DNA of 43,208 nucleotides from a virus. The stretch's first letter is position 1. Each line of letters opens with the position of its first letter. Position numbers and translations under genes: made by a program. Location: the IMG/VR virus record IMGVR_UViG_3300042402_002860, positions 1-43,208 of that record. The stretch is one strand, 5' to 3'. The notes under the pieces were generated by a model. It saw only the letters and a program-made list of their open reading frames with translations. It was not told the origin of the DNA and ran no database searches. Below are positions 29,857-39,413 of the stretch, piece by piece.

Positions 29857-30798
29857 TCATTTTGGCATAATTTTTGCCAGTGTTTGTCCGCCTCTCAAAC
29901 TTTGTATGCTGCCGGGTTTTTTGAATTCTAACCAGGCCAAATCAGCAGCGCCAATGTATTGTGTAATTAATTCAAGATCTGAATTCTCAGCGTGTCGAAT
30001 AATTTCTTTACCAGGTGTATAGCACATAAAATTTTTTTCAACTAAACCAACACCATGATCTCGATCACATTCATTATAGGTCATAATAAAGCTGCCACCG
30101 GGTCGAAGTTTATTGGTCAACTCTTTAAAATATCTTGCAATTACTTCAATTGGTTTGTAGTTGAAATAATTATAAGCAAAAATCAAACCAAATTGATTGT
30201 TTGGCAGTTGCGCTAAAATTTCTCCTGGTTGGTAATCATTGACAGTGTAAATTCTCAATCTGCGTTGATACTCGTCAGTAAATTTAGAAATTGCCGGTTG
30301 CAACAGGTCTTGATTGTGATCGACAATATACATTGGGTCAAGAGGTACCAAGTATTCAACAAAAGTTTCTAGTCCTGGTCTAAACACCAGCCCTGGCAAT
30401 CGCCAATCAGTTAATTGCAATAATCTACCTTGCAGACATAGTTTGCTGTCATCATCGGTGTGTAAACGTCGATTAAGAATGTATTCAGAGGTTTCAAAAA
30501 TCATTTCTTGTTCGTACAATTGCATGCTTTTTTGATAATACTCAGGAGACAGTGCATCTATTGCCATTTGACATTTTTCTTTGGCAAAGAAAATGCGATC
30601 TTGAAACCTAGTGTATGCTGTTCTTACCGCAGCGGCACTGTCTAACAAATCTTTTTCAACATCATGCAGCCTTACAGTGTGAGTTTGAATATAGTACATA
30701 AACTCTCCAATAACATGATGCGCCGGATCAAAGTCTGGACAAACTGCTGGATCATCCAATAAATTTCGTAAATGTACAATATTGCTTAATTTTGTCAT
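29857..30798 (-). CDS. methyltransferase-like protein, 313 aa
   Basis: The C-terminal half reads like a Rossmann methyltransferase: YIVDHNQDLLQ, FGLIFAYNYFNYKPI, LRPGGSFIMTYNECDRDHG. The N-terminal 130 residues are helical and not recognised. Motif I is not canonical. It overlaps the polymerase gene by four bases. Low GC. Substrate unknown. Confidence 0.6.
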   Translation of the reverse strand: MTKLSNIVHLRNLLDDPAVCPDFDPAHHVIGEFMYYIQTHTVRLHDVEKDLLDSAAAVRTAYTRFQDRIFFAKEKCQMAIDALSPEYYQKSMQLYEQEMIFETSEYILNRRLHTDDDSKLCLQGRLLQLTDWRLPGLVFRPGLETFVEYLVPLDPMYIVDHNQDLLQPAISKFTDEYQRRLRIYTVNDYQPGEILAQLPNNQFGLIFAYNYFNYKPIEVIARYFKELTNKLRPGGSFIMTYNECDRDHGVGLVEKNFMCYTPGKEIIRHAENSDLELITQYIGAADLAWLEFKKPGSIQSLRGGQTLAKIMPK

Positions 30799-33458
30799 TC
30801 GAATGAGAACAGTGCAGTAAATGTGTTTTCTGTGTTGGTGGCTGCGGCCAAGTCCCAGTTCAACACACCCAACAGGTTATCAACTTTTTTGTCCACCACA
30901 GTGGCTTCCATGGCGTCATTGTCAAACGGCAATTCAGTAAACCAAGTGGGCAAGCGTTGTTCATCTGTGGGATAGCCAATTGATGTCCAACCCAGGGCAT
31001 TGGGCTTGAGTTTGCACACAATGGTCTTCATGCCGTCAACGATTTGCATGCTGTAGTTGTCTGAGTTCATTCTTCGCAAGTTGTTCCAGTTTAGTGCCGC
31101 ACGTACATGCCCGGGCATGTTGGCTTTGCCCTGCCGGGCTTCTTCGGCAGCGTAGTTGGTCAAGTTGTTGACACGTTTGGGGCTTCCTTTTTCCCAACCT
31201 GGACGGTCCATGAATTGGTATTTGAATGCACGAATGTGTTCTACGAGTTCGTCCTTTTCTGCACCAGCCAGTAGCTTATTTAGAATTTCCAGCAAAAAGT
31301 CTTGAATAACTTTGGGGGTATCACTGCGCTTTAGATCCAAGCCAGTGGCCTTGGTTTTACCAATCCGGCCGTTGACATCTAGTCTGACATTCTCAATGTC
31401 AATGGCGTTAACAGCATAGCGTTTCTTGGTGATGAACAATCCACGGTCTGCCACAGTTTCACGACCGGCTCGGATCAACTCGCCCATGTCTCTGGGGCAG
31501 TGAAATGCACGTTCCATGAATCCTGGGAATGAATCGTTGACTTGGTCCGCCAAGGAATCGTATAACTGGATACAAATCTCTTTGCTCCACTCCATGCGAC
31601 CTTCTTCTACTTCTTTCTTCAGCACAGGCCATGCTGAGAAGTAACATGAGTCTGTGTCACCATAGATAACCGCCTCGCCCACGTGATCATATTCACCAGT
31701 GATACATTCATTCAAGTACGCATCCATGTGCTTGGCAATGCTACGTCCTGTTAGTGTGGTTGATTGTCCAATGCGCTTGTCAAAGAATCTACAGCCGGGA
31801 TTCAAAATAGCACCGTACAAACTATTCAAGTTAATCTTCTTGACCAGTTGTCGCTTGTCCCAGAACGCAACTTCTTTGGGATCAGTTGCGGTCTTTTTCT
31901 TGGCCTGCATGTCTTTGCGTTCAGCATACCAACGTTCCAACAAGCCAGGAATGATACCTTTCTTTTCATAACTCAATATGGTACCATTGGCAGTCAAAAT
32001 CCAAGGTTGATTTGAGTCAAAGATTAGACTCCAAACTTCAGCGGCGCTGTGTGTAGTCTCCTCACCGCTTTCCCAGTCAATAGTGATCTCTGTGCCAATC
32101 TCATTGTTCATCACAGAAGTATACTCCAGTGCGGCAAACAAACCTTCCCAGGCCTCAGCAAACTTGCCCCCGTTCTTGGCCATTTGTTCGCGAATGTACT
32201 GATTGGTCTGAGTTTGACGCAGTTGCCCCACAATGGTCTCTGGTCCCATATTCATGGCACGAATTGCACTAGGATACAGTGAGTTGATGTCAACTGACCC
32301 TACCCACTCATGCAAGCCCTTGCGTGGATATGCCACATACGCACCAGCGGCTTGATTGTCAGCTGAGTCCGTGCGTTGTTTGCGATTGGGCACAACCATG
32401 CCACGTTCGTGTGCTTCATTGATAATGGCCTGTTCAGTTACGGCCACAGCACCCATGGTGGTCTGCAATAACACTGTGTTGGCATGTGCCAGCTCACTGG
32501 CCAGTTCCAAGAAGCGTAATTTTTTGTCCAGCTTGTCCAACAGTGCAGTATCCTGCCTGTTGTATCGAATAAACGTGGTGAAGTGTTGGTTGTACAGTTG
32601 ATCTAGTGTGCCTTCAAACTGTGTCTTGCGTTCGCCCAGTTCGTATTCAGCAATGGCATCCAAGCTGTATGAATGGCGTTCTTCATAAGTGTACTTGCGA
32701 TACAGTTGCATATAGTCCATATGCACACGACCCACCAGGTCATAGGTTTCATTCTCAGCACCAAAACGTTCAAACACACGTTTCTTGGGAAACTGTCCCC
32801 ACAAACAGAACTTGCGTGTGTCGTCTTTGGTCAACACCCTTGTGATGCGGTTGATGGTGTAGGGTATGTCATAGCCTTCACTGTTCCAACCTGACAGCAC
32901 ATCGGCATCGTCAATTAGATCCAAGAACATCTTCAGCATGTCTGCTTCGTTGTCAAACAATATGGTGTTTTCAAACTCTGCAACCATTTCCTGTGCAGTG
33001 GCCATGCTCAAATGTTTAGGCGGCACAGCCAATGTGACCATTTGATCCAACCAGTTCAGGTACACTGATATGGCGGTGATAGCGTTGAATGGATCTTCCA
33101 CAGGCGAGAAGCCACGAACCTTGTCAAAGTCTACTTCAATGTCAAAAAAGGCTGTGTGAATGTCAGGTGCATCTTGATCTTTGTAGTTCTCTTCCAAACA
33201 ACGAAAGATGGGGTTGATGTCCGACTCATACAGTTGCTTGCCCGAGTGCATGCGAACTTCTTTGCGAAACTCTTTGTTGTTGCGTGTGCTAAACCTTGAC
33301 ACAGGTGTGCCGTAGATGCTCTGAAATTTGCCACGCGGATCATCATAGTAAAAGATGTAGTTGGCAGGGTATTCTTGATAGCGTCTAACACCGTCTCGGC
33401 GTTCTACAACATGAATGCGATCGTGTTCACGATCAAATAGTGCGTCAATATAACTCAT
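30795..33458 (-). CDS. 43: family-B DNA polymerase (gp43-like), 887 aa
   Basis: Replicative polymerase with proofreading. Exonuclease motifs: FFDIEVD (105-111), LSGWNSEGYDIPY (188-200), YNRQDTALL (299-307). Polymerase motifs: DINSLYPS (390-397), KKINLNSLYG (540-549), IYGDTDS (598-604). The C-terminus ENTFTALFSFE resembles the clamp-binding tail of T4 gp43. Length is close to T4 (898 aa). CGGAGA precedes the ATG; a TATAAATA box lies about 75 bases upstream. Confidence 0.97.
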   Translation of the reverse strand: MSYIDALFDREHDRIHVVERRDGVRRYQEYPANYIFYYDDPRGKFQSIYGTPVSRFSTRNNKEFRKEVRMHSGKQLYESDINPIFRCLEENYKDQDAPDIHTAFFDIEVDFDKVRGFSPVEDPFNAITAISVYLNWLDQMVTLAVPPKHLSMATAQEMVAEFENTILFDNEADMLKMFLDLIDDADVLSGWNSEGYDIPYTINRITRVLTKDDTRKFCLWGQFPKKRVFERFGAENETYDLVGRVHMDYMQLYRKYTYEERHSYSLDAIAEYELGERKTQFEGTLDQLYNQHFTTFIRYNRQDTALLDKLDKKLRFLELASELAHANTVLLQTTMGAVAVTEQAIINEAHERGMVVPNRKQRTDSADNQAAGAYVAYPRKGLHEWVGSVDINSLYPSAIRAMNMGPETIVGQLRQTQTNQYIREQMAKNGGKFAEAWEGLFAALEYTSVMNNEIGTEITIDWESGEETTHSAAEVWSLIFDSNQPWILTANGTILSYEKKGIIPGLLERWYAERKDMQAKKKTATDPKEVAFWDKRQLVKKINLNSLYGAILNPGCRFFDKRIGQSTTLTGRSIAKHMDAYLNECITGEYDHVGEAVIYGDTDSCYFSAWPVLKKEVEEGRMEWSKEICIQLYDSLADQVNDSFPGFMERAFHCPRDMGELIRAGRETVADRGLFITKKRYAVNAIDIENVRLDVNGRIGKTKATGLDLKRSDTPKVIQDFLLEILNKLLAGAEKDELVEHIRAFKYQFMDRPGWEKGSPKRVNNLTNYAAEEARQGKANMPGHVRAALNWNNLRRMNSDNYSMQIVDGMKTIVCKLKPNALGWTSIGYPTDEQRLPTWFTELPFDNDAMEATVVDKKVDNLLGVLNWDLAAATNTENTFTALFSFE

Positions 33459-33531
33459 TGGTCTCCGTTTGTGGCCGGTATAGCCTTGCTACATGTTCGT
33501 AACGTGAACGACTCGTTGCTGTTGAAAGCAA

Positions 33532-33539
33532 TATTTATA
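33532..33539 (-). promoter_or_regulatory. T4-late-type promoter box TATAAATA
   Basis: Exact TATAAATA on the minus strand, about 75 bases before the polymerase ATG, overlapping the end of the DsbA-like gene. In the leader, GTTC/GAAC can form a small hairpin. A late promoter for polymerase is not the usual T4 pattern, so this may be coincidental. Confidence 0.4.
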
Positions 33540-33795
33540 GCGTTTTGCCCACTGTTTCAAGAATTGTTTCCAACAGCTCTTGATCTTGTTTGGTTTTGCC
33601 AAACTCAGCTTTGTGTGCTACACGGATGGCTTTCTTCAGCACAGCCGGTTTGATTTCCAATTCTTCTGCGATGGCCTTGATGGTGTCAGTCAAGCCACCT
33701 TGCAAGGTATCAATTTCGTGCATCACGGCCATGCCCTCATTGATGATTTGGGTAAGTTTGAGTTTTTGCTCGCCGTTGAATGATTTAGTATCCAT
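33535..33795 (-). CDS. dsbA: DsbA-like double-stranded DNA-binding protein, 86 aa
   Basis: Small helical protein: NGEQKLKLTQIINEGMAVMHEID then LTDTIKAIAEELEIKPAVLKKAIRVAHKAEFGKTKQDQELLETIL. Length and pattern (DxIKxxAEEL.....LxKxIxxxHK) fit T4 DsbA, which binds late promoter regions. AAAGGA before the ATG. Assignment is by pattern only. Confidence 0.65.
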   Translation of the reverse strand: MDTKSFNGEQKLKLTQIINEGMAVMHEIDTLQGGLTDTIKAIAEELEIKPAVLKKAIRVAHKAEFGKTKQDQELLETILETVGKTL

Positions 33796-33816
33796 AACCG
33801 TTCCTTTAAAAATTAC

Positions 33817-33845
33817 ATTGTATATAAAGCTTAAAGAAAAGTCTA
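33817..33845 (-). promoter_or_regulatory. sigma70-type promoter of the DsbA-like gene
   Basis: Minus strand: TAGACT, 17 bases, TACAAT; about 20-base leader with AAAGGA. It may start an operon through polymerase and clamp. Confidence 0.5.
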
Positions 33846-33861
33846 CTAAATTGGCATAAAA

Positions 33862-33912
33862 ATCCCCTGTTTAAGTAAAAAGGTAGCGAATCTTTTTACT
33901 TCGGTCGGGGAT
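33862..33912 (-). terminator. nested hairpin terminator behind the 589-aa structural gene
   Basis: Outer pairing ATCCCC (33862-33867) / GGGGAT (33907-33912) and inner 9-bp pairing AGTAAAAAG (33874-33882) / CTTTTTACT (33892-33900). On the minus strand the outer stem is followed by TTTTA, so termination of the virion-protein operon is likely. Confidence 0.6.
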
Positions 33913-33936
33913 ACCGACACGGTCCTAAGGCCAGTG

Positions 33937-35706
33937 TTAGTGCAATTTTTTCAACAAACTTGCGCTTGGATCCCAGTTCTTGCTCCAAGTCAATGATTCT
34001 GCCAATGCTGAAACATTGAGCTCGGGCATGGTTGATGCCGGGGTAGCAACTGGTTTGGTAGGAATTTGATATGGTGTTGTTGGCGCAGCAGTGGCCTTCC
34101 CACCAGCAGGAACAAATGATGTTTTTGTAGCTGGTGTTTTGGCGGTGGCTGCTTTTTTAACTTTTGGTTGTGCAATTTCAATTTGTTTGATAAATGCCAA
34201 TGCTTGTTTTGCTTGTTCTGGTGTAAATCCTGCAATTGCTATTTGCAAATCATCCACACTCATTGCACCGCTGCCAACATATTTTTGTCCAGCTTGTTTT
34301 CCTTTGGCATAGGCCTGTTTCATACCACCCCAGGTACCTGCAACTGCACCAGCACCTGTGGCCAAAGCGCCTGGTGTAGCGGCAGCAATTTGTCCGGCTT
34401 TTTTAAGGCCAGTTCCAACTGCACCTGCTGCCTTTTTAACATAAGGAGTTGCGGCCTTGGCAAAAGATCCAATAGCACGTGAAGGAGAAAATGCTTCGTT
34501 GGTGGCTTCTTTTGCTTTGAGTTGTAACATGCGCTTAACAATGTCTCGTTTGGCTTTGTCCAAGGCTTGCAGAGTTTGGAAAAAATCTTGTGAAACTGGC
34601 TGAGCAGCACTTGCGGCCGGTTGTACAGGAGGTTGTACGGCAGATTGATCAGTGCCAATTGCAGCAATGTAATCTCTTTGCTGTGGTGTGAGAGTATCAC
34701 CAGCGGGTTCCTGTGGTTGTGTTTGTATTTGTTGCAATTCGCTTTGTAGTTGACGCATTTGTGTACGATATTGCGTGTCAAGATTTTTAATATCTTGCTG
34801 AACAACTGCAATAGTTCGATCAGCTGAACCAGTTGTTTGCATGGATCCTACCACTGCAGGCTCGTCATCACCAAAGTCACTGGGTACATAGGCACGACCT
34901 GTGGCAGGATTGATCATCCCAGTTGCAGTTGGAATTTGTTTCCCGCCATAGGCTGCGCCTGGAACATCAGATCTAGGATTTGAACCATCGTCTGCGGCAC
35001 CGCCGATACCTTGCACTGCGCCACGATAACCTTTTTTAACAGCACGTCCAATGCCTTGTGGCACGCCGGCTACTGCGCCAGCAGCCTTGCTCACACCACC
35101 AATCACATTGCCAATGCTTTGACCAATTTGGTCTAAACTAATTTCGTCTAATTGTTGTGATTCAGTCAGGCCTTGAATTATGCGTTGTATTTGTCGCAGT
35201 CGTTGATAGTTCTGTTCAGCATCACGAGCAGCATAGTAGGCTTCACCATCGGCCATTTCGTAGTCGGGATCTCGGTTGAGTTCGGCTCTGCGCACCAGCT
35301 CATCAATGTTGGGATACTTGGCAGTCAAGTCACGTTGTTGCTTTTCCAAGTCCGCAGGAGGCGCAGGCGGAGGTGTGTACTGCTTGCCCCAATTTTTTGG
35401 CTTTTGCACTTCTTGCCCGTCTTTGCTGATGTAAGCGTTAGGAAACTTTTTCTGTGCCATGGCTGCCATGTCATCGGCCATATTTTCGTCTATGTTTTTC
35501 ATGTTATCAACGGGTCTAATTTTATATCCTGGGCCAAATTGCTTTTCTAATTTTAAAAGCCACCGACGAGCTTTTTCTAAATTTTGTTTTATTGCTTTTA
35601 CCTTGCCATCGGGGTCAAGTATAACATAATTATTTTCATACGAGTGTCTTGAATCGCCTTCCGCCACCGCAGTTTTTTTGTTGTTGAATAAATCGTTGAT
35701 GATCAT
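33937..35706 (-). CDS. large internal/structural virion protein, 589 aa
   Basis: Low-complexity Ala/Gly/Pro/Gln-rich protein. N-terminus MIINDLFNNKKTAVAE/GDS looks like a capsid-targeting leader with a cleavage site after Glu. It then has a helical segment (LEKARRWLLKLEKQFGPGYKIR), a repeat of small modules such as GLTESQQLDEISLDQIG, glycine-rich hydrophobic stretches (IGNVIGGVSKAAGAVAGVPQGIG, GALATGAGAVAGTWGG) that could penetrate membrane, and ends ESLTWSKNWDPSASLLKKLH. Probably an internal head or injected protein. Starts three bases after the upstream stop. Confidence 0.6.
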   Translation of the reverse strand: MIINDLFNNKKTAVAEGDSRHSYENNYVILDPDGKVKAIKQNLEKARRWLLKLEKQFGPGYKIRPVDNMKNIDENMADDMAAMAQKKFPNAYISKDGQEVQKPKNWGKQYTPPPAPPADLEKQQRDLTAKYPNIDELVRRAELNRDPDYEMADGEAYYAARDAEQNYQRLRQIQRIIQGLTESQQLDEISLDQIGQSIGNVIGGVSKAAGAVAGVPQGIGRAVKKGYRGAVQGIGGAADDGSNPRSDVPGAAYGGKQIPTATGMINPATGRAYVPSDFGDDEPAVVGSMQTTGSADRTIAVVQQDIKNLDTQYRTQMRQLQSELQQIQTQPQEPAGDTLTPQQRDYIAAIGTDQSAVQPPVQPAASAAQPVSQDFFQTLQALDKAKRDIVKRMLQLKAKEATNEAFSPSRAIGSFAKAATPYVKKAAGAVGTGLKKAGQIAAATPGALATGAGAVAGTWGGMKQAYAKGKQAGQKYVGSGAMSVDDLQIAIAGFTPEQAKQALAFIKQIEIAQPKVKKAATAKTPATKTSFVPAGGKATAAPTTPYQIPTKPVATPASTMPELNVSALAESLTWSKNWDPSASLLKKLH

Positions 35707-35708
35707 GA

Positions 35709-36686
35709 TTATCGTTCTTCTATGTAATCTTGACTTGGGTCTTGCTCAGGCCGTTGTTGTTGCTTTTTACGGGCTTGATACAGTTTAACTGCCATACCAG
35801 CATCATCCAAGTTCTTAAAGCGACTGGGCAAGGTCTTGTCGCCACGACGCAGTTCATAACCTGTGTCGTCATCGCCCCAGCATTCCAGTGCCACACCATC
35901 AGCCATTTCAAATGTGGCTTGTGGTGCTTGCGGAGCCTGTGGTGCATTTAGTTTGTCTGTGATGCCTGCTTCAATGTAGTGTGCTGTTTCGGTGTCTAGC
36001 GGATCGCTAGGACCTTGCATGGCAGCAGGATCAGTGTCTATTTCTTCGTTTAAATCTAAATCACTGTGAGCAAACGCTACAGTATCACGGCCATCTTCGT
36101 CCCCTATACGATACACGTACACACCTGCATCGTCATCACCAGATTCATCTGGACCAATTTCCCAGCCCATTGCAGCCAGAGTGTTCTGTGCCTTGACCAT
36201 TTGTTGTTCTGTACCATTCCACCATTGTGCGGCTAATTGACGAAGAATTTCTTCTTCATCAGGTTCACGGTCGTCTCCGCCAGGAGGTGCAAACTCTTCA
36301 ATCTCTTCTTCAGCCTGGCCTTTTTTCACAGCATCAACTGCTTTGTCTTTCAAATCGCGACTGATGCTGACTTTCTTTTCCAGTCGATCCAAGTATTGTG
36401 TTAGATCTTTCTTGACCTTGCTGAGCATGTCTTCTTCAATTTCTGCCATGGCTTCTTCCAGTGCAGTTTTAGTAGGTTCTACTGAATCACCAACCATGTA
36501 TCCTGCCATGGGATGTTTAGGATCAGTTTTTGAGCCTAATGCTTTTATGCCATGTGGCTTGAACAGTGCAGGCAATTGTGGTACGTTTTTTTGTTGTCGG
36601 TTGAGACCCGACTTGATGCCCACAGGGGTTAGTTGGCTTTCAACTGCCGTCAGGCGTTGTAGTATGTCACGGATGTCGTTGCTCAT
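35709..36686 (-). CDS. acidic virion-associated-like protein, 325 aa
   Basis: MSNDIRDILQRLTAVESQL starts a helical segment, then EEAMAEIEEDMLSKVKKDLTQYLDRLEKKV coiled coil, EEFAPPGGDDREPDEEE, and LAAQWWNGTEQQMVKAQNTLAAMGWEIG, a small domain that resembles repeats in other large-phage virion proteins. The ATG at 36686 overlaps the Dps stop as ATGA. No enzyme motif. Likely a head or scaffold-associated component. Confidence 0.55.
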   Translation of the reverse strand: MSNDIRDILQRLTAVESQLTPVGIKSGLNRQQKNVPQLPALFKPHGIKALGSKTDPKHPMAGYMVGDSVEPTKTALEEAMAEIEEDMLSKVKKDLTQYLDRLEKKVSISRDLKDKAVDAVKKGQAEEEIEEFAPPGGDDREPDEEEILRQLAAQWWNGTEQQMVKAQNTLAAMGWEIGPDESGDDDAGVYVYRIGDEDGRDTVAFAHSDLDLNEEIDTDPAAMQGPSDPLDTETAHYIEAGITDKLNAPQAPQAPQATFEMADGVALECWGDDDTGYELRRGDKTLPSRFKNLDDAGMAVKLYQARKKQQQRPEQDPSQDYIEER

Positions 36687-37123
36687 GCTCGCTGGTCTTT
36701 CAGATAACTGCGCAGTTGCCATTGGTATTTGCCGTGTTGGCTCAACCGCTGGCTCACAAAGTCAGCAATGCCCTGTTGATTTTCTTGTTCAGCAGCAGCA
36801 AAACACTGATTCAGCAGGTCGATCATTTGTTGTGTGTTGGCCAACAACTCTTCGATCATGAGTCGAGCACGTGGGATTTTTGATTGTCCTTGTATCACAC
36901 TAAGTTCACTAAAACGTTCCATGCTGCCGGGTGCGTATTCGTCAAGATATCTAATGTATTCTGCTGTTTGATCCAACGCACCATATGCGTCTTCGTAGAT
37001 TTCTTGGAAAAAATTATGCAGTTCGCTGAAGTCAGGACCTTCCACATTCCAATGGAATTGGTGTGCTTTGAGATAGTAGACAAAATTACTTGCCAATAGA
37101 GTTTTCAAATTGTCCGCGAGCAT
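36683..37123 (-). CDS. Dps/ferritin-like protein, 146 aa
   Basis: KAHQFHWNVEGPDFSELHNFFQEIYEDAYGALDQTAEYI (about 19-57) contains the Dps ferroxidase residues: His of the FHWNV motif, Asp and Glu of the D-x-x-A-E motif. The chain has the four-helix length of Dps (about 150-170 aa). Dps stores iron and protects DNA. The C-terminal part lacks the usual lysine-rich DNA tail. AAGGA precedes the ATG. It is placed among virion-protein genes, so it may be packaged. Confidence 0.8.
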   Translation of the reverse strand: MLADNLKTLLASNFVYYLKAHQFHWNVEGPDFSELHNFFQEIYEDAYGALDQTAEYIRYLDEYAPGSMERFSELSVIQGQSKIPRARLMIEELLANTQQMIDLLNQCFAAAEQENQQGIADFVSQRLSQHGKYQWQLRSYLKDQRA

Positions 37124-37304
37124 GCTTGTTCCTTTTGTATTCTTTAGGTGTATTCGGCGTAGGGTCCGAACCAGTTGTATATTTACCTGAGAGCATGGAA
37201 CCTCCAGATCTTGACGTCATACCCATGGGCATGGCCACAGGGGCAACTCCACCTGCACCTGTTGCGCCTGCTGACGCTGATTCTACGATTTCATGAGCTC
37301 TCAT
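37086..37304 (-). CDS. small protein with capsid-targeting-like leader, 72 aa
   Basis: [16 protein letters not shown] matches the leader type of the other proteins in this block. The body is Gly/Met/Ser-rich (GGVAPVAMPMGMTSRSGGSML) and the tail basic (KEYKRNKHARGQFENSIGK). It overlaps the Dps gene by 38 bases. Probably a minor internal head protein. Its ATG overlaps the upstream stop as TAATG. Confidence 0.6.
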   Translation of the reverse strand: MRAHEIVESASAGATGAGGVAPVAMPMGMTSRSGGSMLSGKYTTGSDPTPNTPKEYKRNKHARGQFENSIGK

Positions 37305-37581
37305 TATGAATTACTAAATTCCCTTGTTGATTAATGCCTGCTGGACCACTGTGTACTTTCCAGTTTTCCAAAGTTATTTTTGCTCCGTCTAAAGGTTCAT
37401 ATCTAATTTGATATTGACCAGGGAGTGCTTGAATTTGAAATTTTTCTCTAAGATATGCATCTTTCCAAATCCATGTACGTTCTATAAAAAGTTCATTATT
37501 TACATAGGCACGATATCTCGGTGGTTGGTTGTTCCACTCGCAATATACATCACATTCAACAGCAACAAATTTGGTTTGCAT
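37291..37581 (-). CDS. hypothetical beta-rich protein, 96 aa
   Basis: [18 protein letters not shown] then [17 protein letters not shown] and [23 protein letters not shown]: a beta-sandwich-like small protein resembling ones seen in T4-like phages. The ATG at 37581 is preceded by GCTAAATA with a four-base gap and no Shine-Dalgarno. Only 36 bases separate it from the divergent plus-strand radical SAM gene. Confidence 0.65.
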   Translation of the reverse strand: MQTKFVAVECDVYCEWNNQPPRYRAYVNNELFIERTWIWKDAYLREKFQIQALPGQYQIRYEPLDGAKITLENWKVHSGPAGINQQGNLVIHNESS

Positions 37582-37605
37582 ATTGTATTTAGCAAAATAG
37601 CAGCC

Positions 37606-37613
37606 TATAAATA
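37606..37613 (+). promoter_or_regulatory. TATAAATA late-promoter-like box for the plus-strand radical SAM gene
   Basis: An exact T4-late consensus box four bases before the ATG, so the transcript would begin at or in the start codon. It is back-to-back with TAAATA for the minus-strand gene (37586-37593). Confidence 0.5.
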
Positions 37614-37617
37614 TTGC

Positions 37618-38607
37618 ATGCTTGTTCTTGATCAAATACGCCAGGTGCATGTGGAACTCACCACCCGATGCAATGCTCGTTGTCCCATGTGTATGCGCAA
37701 CTATCGTGGATTGGATTACAATTCTGGCTACCCTGATGTGGAACTAAGCCTAGAAAATTTTCAACACATTGTTGGTCCTATAATTGCACAATTAACACAT
37801 GTCAATTTCAACGGCAATTTGGGAGACTTTGCAAGTGCTCGTGACGCTGTGGAAATAGTTGAGTACCTTGTTGCGCACAGTATCAAAGTAAACATCAACA
37901 CCAACGGCAGTTTACGCAATCAAGATTGGTGGCGTAGACTAGCACTGCCAGACGTGACGGTGGGATTCGCGCTGGATGGATTGGCAGACACCCACGCACT
38001 GTACCGTCAAGACACGGATTGGCACCGAGTTGTTGCCAATGCACAGGCGTTTATCGGTGCAGGAGGACAAGCCAAGTGGCGCTTTGTTCCGTTTGATCAC
38101 AACCGACATCAAGAACAACAATGTAGACAGCTGGCGCAAGACATGGGATTTGTGGCGTTTGAAAACATTTACGATGGCCGAGACTCTGGTCCAGTGTTCA
38201 CTAGAACAGGGGAATACAGTCACAGGATTGGCATGGATCCCAGCGGACATGTACCACACATCAAAGATCTGTTGCAAAGTCATATCACATGGTTCGATCC
38301 ACGCACTGTGCAGAGCCACAAGGACACACCTGACTTGAAACTGCGCTGCCAACACAAACTCAAAAGAGAAATATACATAGCCGCAGATGGCTCAGTGTAT
38401 CCCTGTTGCTACCTGGGGTTTTATCCTGCGACCATGACCCACGCTGGCAACAGTCAAACAAAAGAATTAGTGGAAGAAAACAACGCACTTAAATATGATT
38501 TGGCACATTGCCTGGCGTGGTTTGACCGTGTGGAACAGACCTGGGCTCGAGACAGCATAGCTGACGGCAGACTGTATCAATGTGTCAACAGTTGCTCAAT
38601 CACTTAA
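37618..38607 (+). CDS. radical SAM/SPASM protein, 329 aa
   Basis: CNARCPMC (about 18-25) is the C-x3-C-x2-C cluster motif; INTNGSL and [12 protein letters not shown] are core SAM/substrate parts; [17 protein letters not shown] with later CQHKL, C and CVNSC form a SPASM-like auxiliary cluster region. Such proteins modify peptides or other ligands. No precursor peptide is recognised nearby. The start is set by the motif position; an upstream ORF extension overlaps the opposite gene. It ends tail-to-tail with the SGNH gene, stop codons overlapping at TTAA. Confidence 0.85.
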   Translation: MLVLDQIRQVHVELTTRCNARCPMCMRNYRGLDYNSGYPDVELSLENFQHIVGPIIAQLTHVNFNGNLGDFASARDAVEIVEYLVAHSIKVNINTNGSLRNQDWWRRLALPDVTVGFALDGLADTHALYRQDTDWHRVVANAQAFIGAGGQAKWRFVPFDHNRHQEQQCRQLAQDMGFVAFENIYDGRDSGPVFTRTGEYSHRIGMDPSGHVPHIKDLLQSHITWFDPRTVQSHKDTPDLKLRCQHKLKREIYIAADGSVYPCCYLGFYPATMTHAGNSQTKELVEENNALKYDLAHCLAWFDRVEQTWARDSIADGRLYQCVNSCSIT

Positions 38608-39413
38608 AATATAAAGTTATTAACAATATGTTGATAAAAATTTTCTGCAATTATTTCTTGTCCTTGAGGACTTGAGTGATAGCCGGGATCTTCTCCTGAG
38701 AACGGATTGTTGCCGCATATGGCCTGTGGTGACTTTAATGGGTCCAAATTGATATAATGGTCTGGTACGATGGCGGGAAACGCCGCACGCCATTGATCAC
38801 AATTGTCAGGATCAAATGGCCACAACAGGCCCGGGCACACAATAAATTGGATACCATCCAAGTAAGTCATAACAATGCCTTCTCGCATGATCCACTCGTC
38901 GCACTGCTTTTTCCAAGCATTGTCGTAGATTGAGTCAATCCAATGTCGCACACCAGTTTGTGCTTGTCGGGTAATGCGTCCCTGTCTATAGGGATGATCA
39001 AAGTTTTCTGCTAATGTAAAGATAGTTTCGCAGATCATGTTTGACGGTTCTCGGCCATAGTTCACATTGCGGATGCCATCTTCCCTGCGATAACCATTGC
39101 CTAATGCTCTATTTTGCAAGTGCTGTTCCAAGGGAGGATTCTCTCCTGAACTAGGCGCTTGGTTCCAATCATAAGGTACTGAGTTAGCAGGTATTTCCAT
39201 TCTGTCCCAGAATGTGGGCCCAATCACAGCAAAGTCTGGACGCTGTCTGCGTATCTCATCTATTTGAATACGAATGCCACCATTGCTACAACCTTGACGT
39301 GCCAGGTTGACCAAGTCCCATCCCAGTTTCTCAGCCAATACTTCGCTCCATGCGGTACCTGGCAATGTTTTTGACACTGCTGAAAATGAGCAGCCTGCCA
39401 CCATTAGTTTCAT
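38604..39413 (-). CDS. SGNH/GDSL-type hydrolase, 269 aa
   Basis: [12 protein letters not shown] is a GCS block [13 protein letters not shown] the block II glycine; [13 protein letters not shown] a block III-like part; [17 protein letters not shown] carries the block V histidine. It overlaps the PIG-L gene by four bases, suggesting a shared glycan substrate. Confidence 0.75.
   Translation of the reverse strand: MKLMVAGCSFSAVSKTLPGTAWSEVLAEKLGWDLVNLARQGCSNGGIRIQIDEIRRQRPDFAVIGPTFWDRMEIPANSVPYDWNQAPSSGENPPLEQHLQNRALGNGYRREDGIRNVNYGREPSNMICETIFTLAENFDHPYRQGRITRQAQTGVRHWIDSIYDNAWKKQCDEWIMREGIVMTYLDGIQFIVCPGLLWPFDPDNCDQWRAAFPAIVPDHYINLDPLKSPQAICGNNPFSGEDPGYHSSPQGQEIIAENFYQHIVNNFIF

Noticed and set aside
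34320-34811. Minus-strand 163-codon frame within the 589-aa virion gene
   Set aside because: Composition (many Lys, Leu, Asn, no structure) follows from the Gln/Ala-rich gene in another frame.
37408-37617. 70-codon N-terminal extension of the plus-strand radical SAM gene
   Set aside because: It is antisense to the 96-aa gene, hydrophobic without pattern, and the ATG at 37618 leaves the cluster motif at the normal place.
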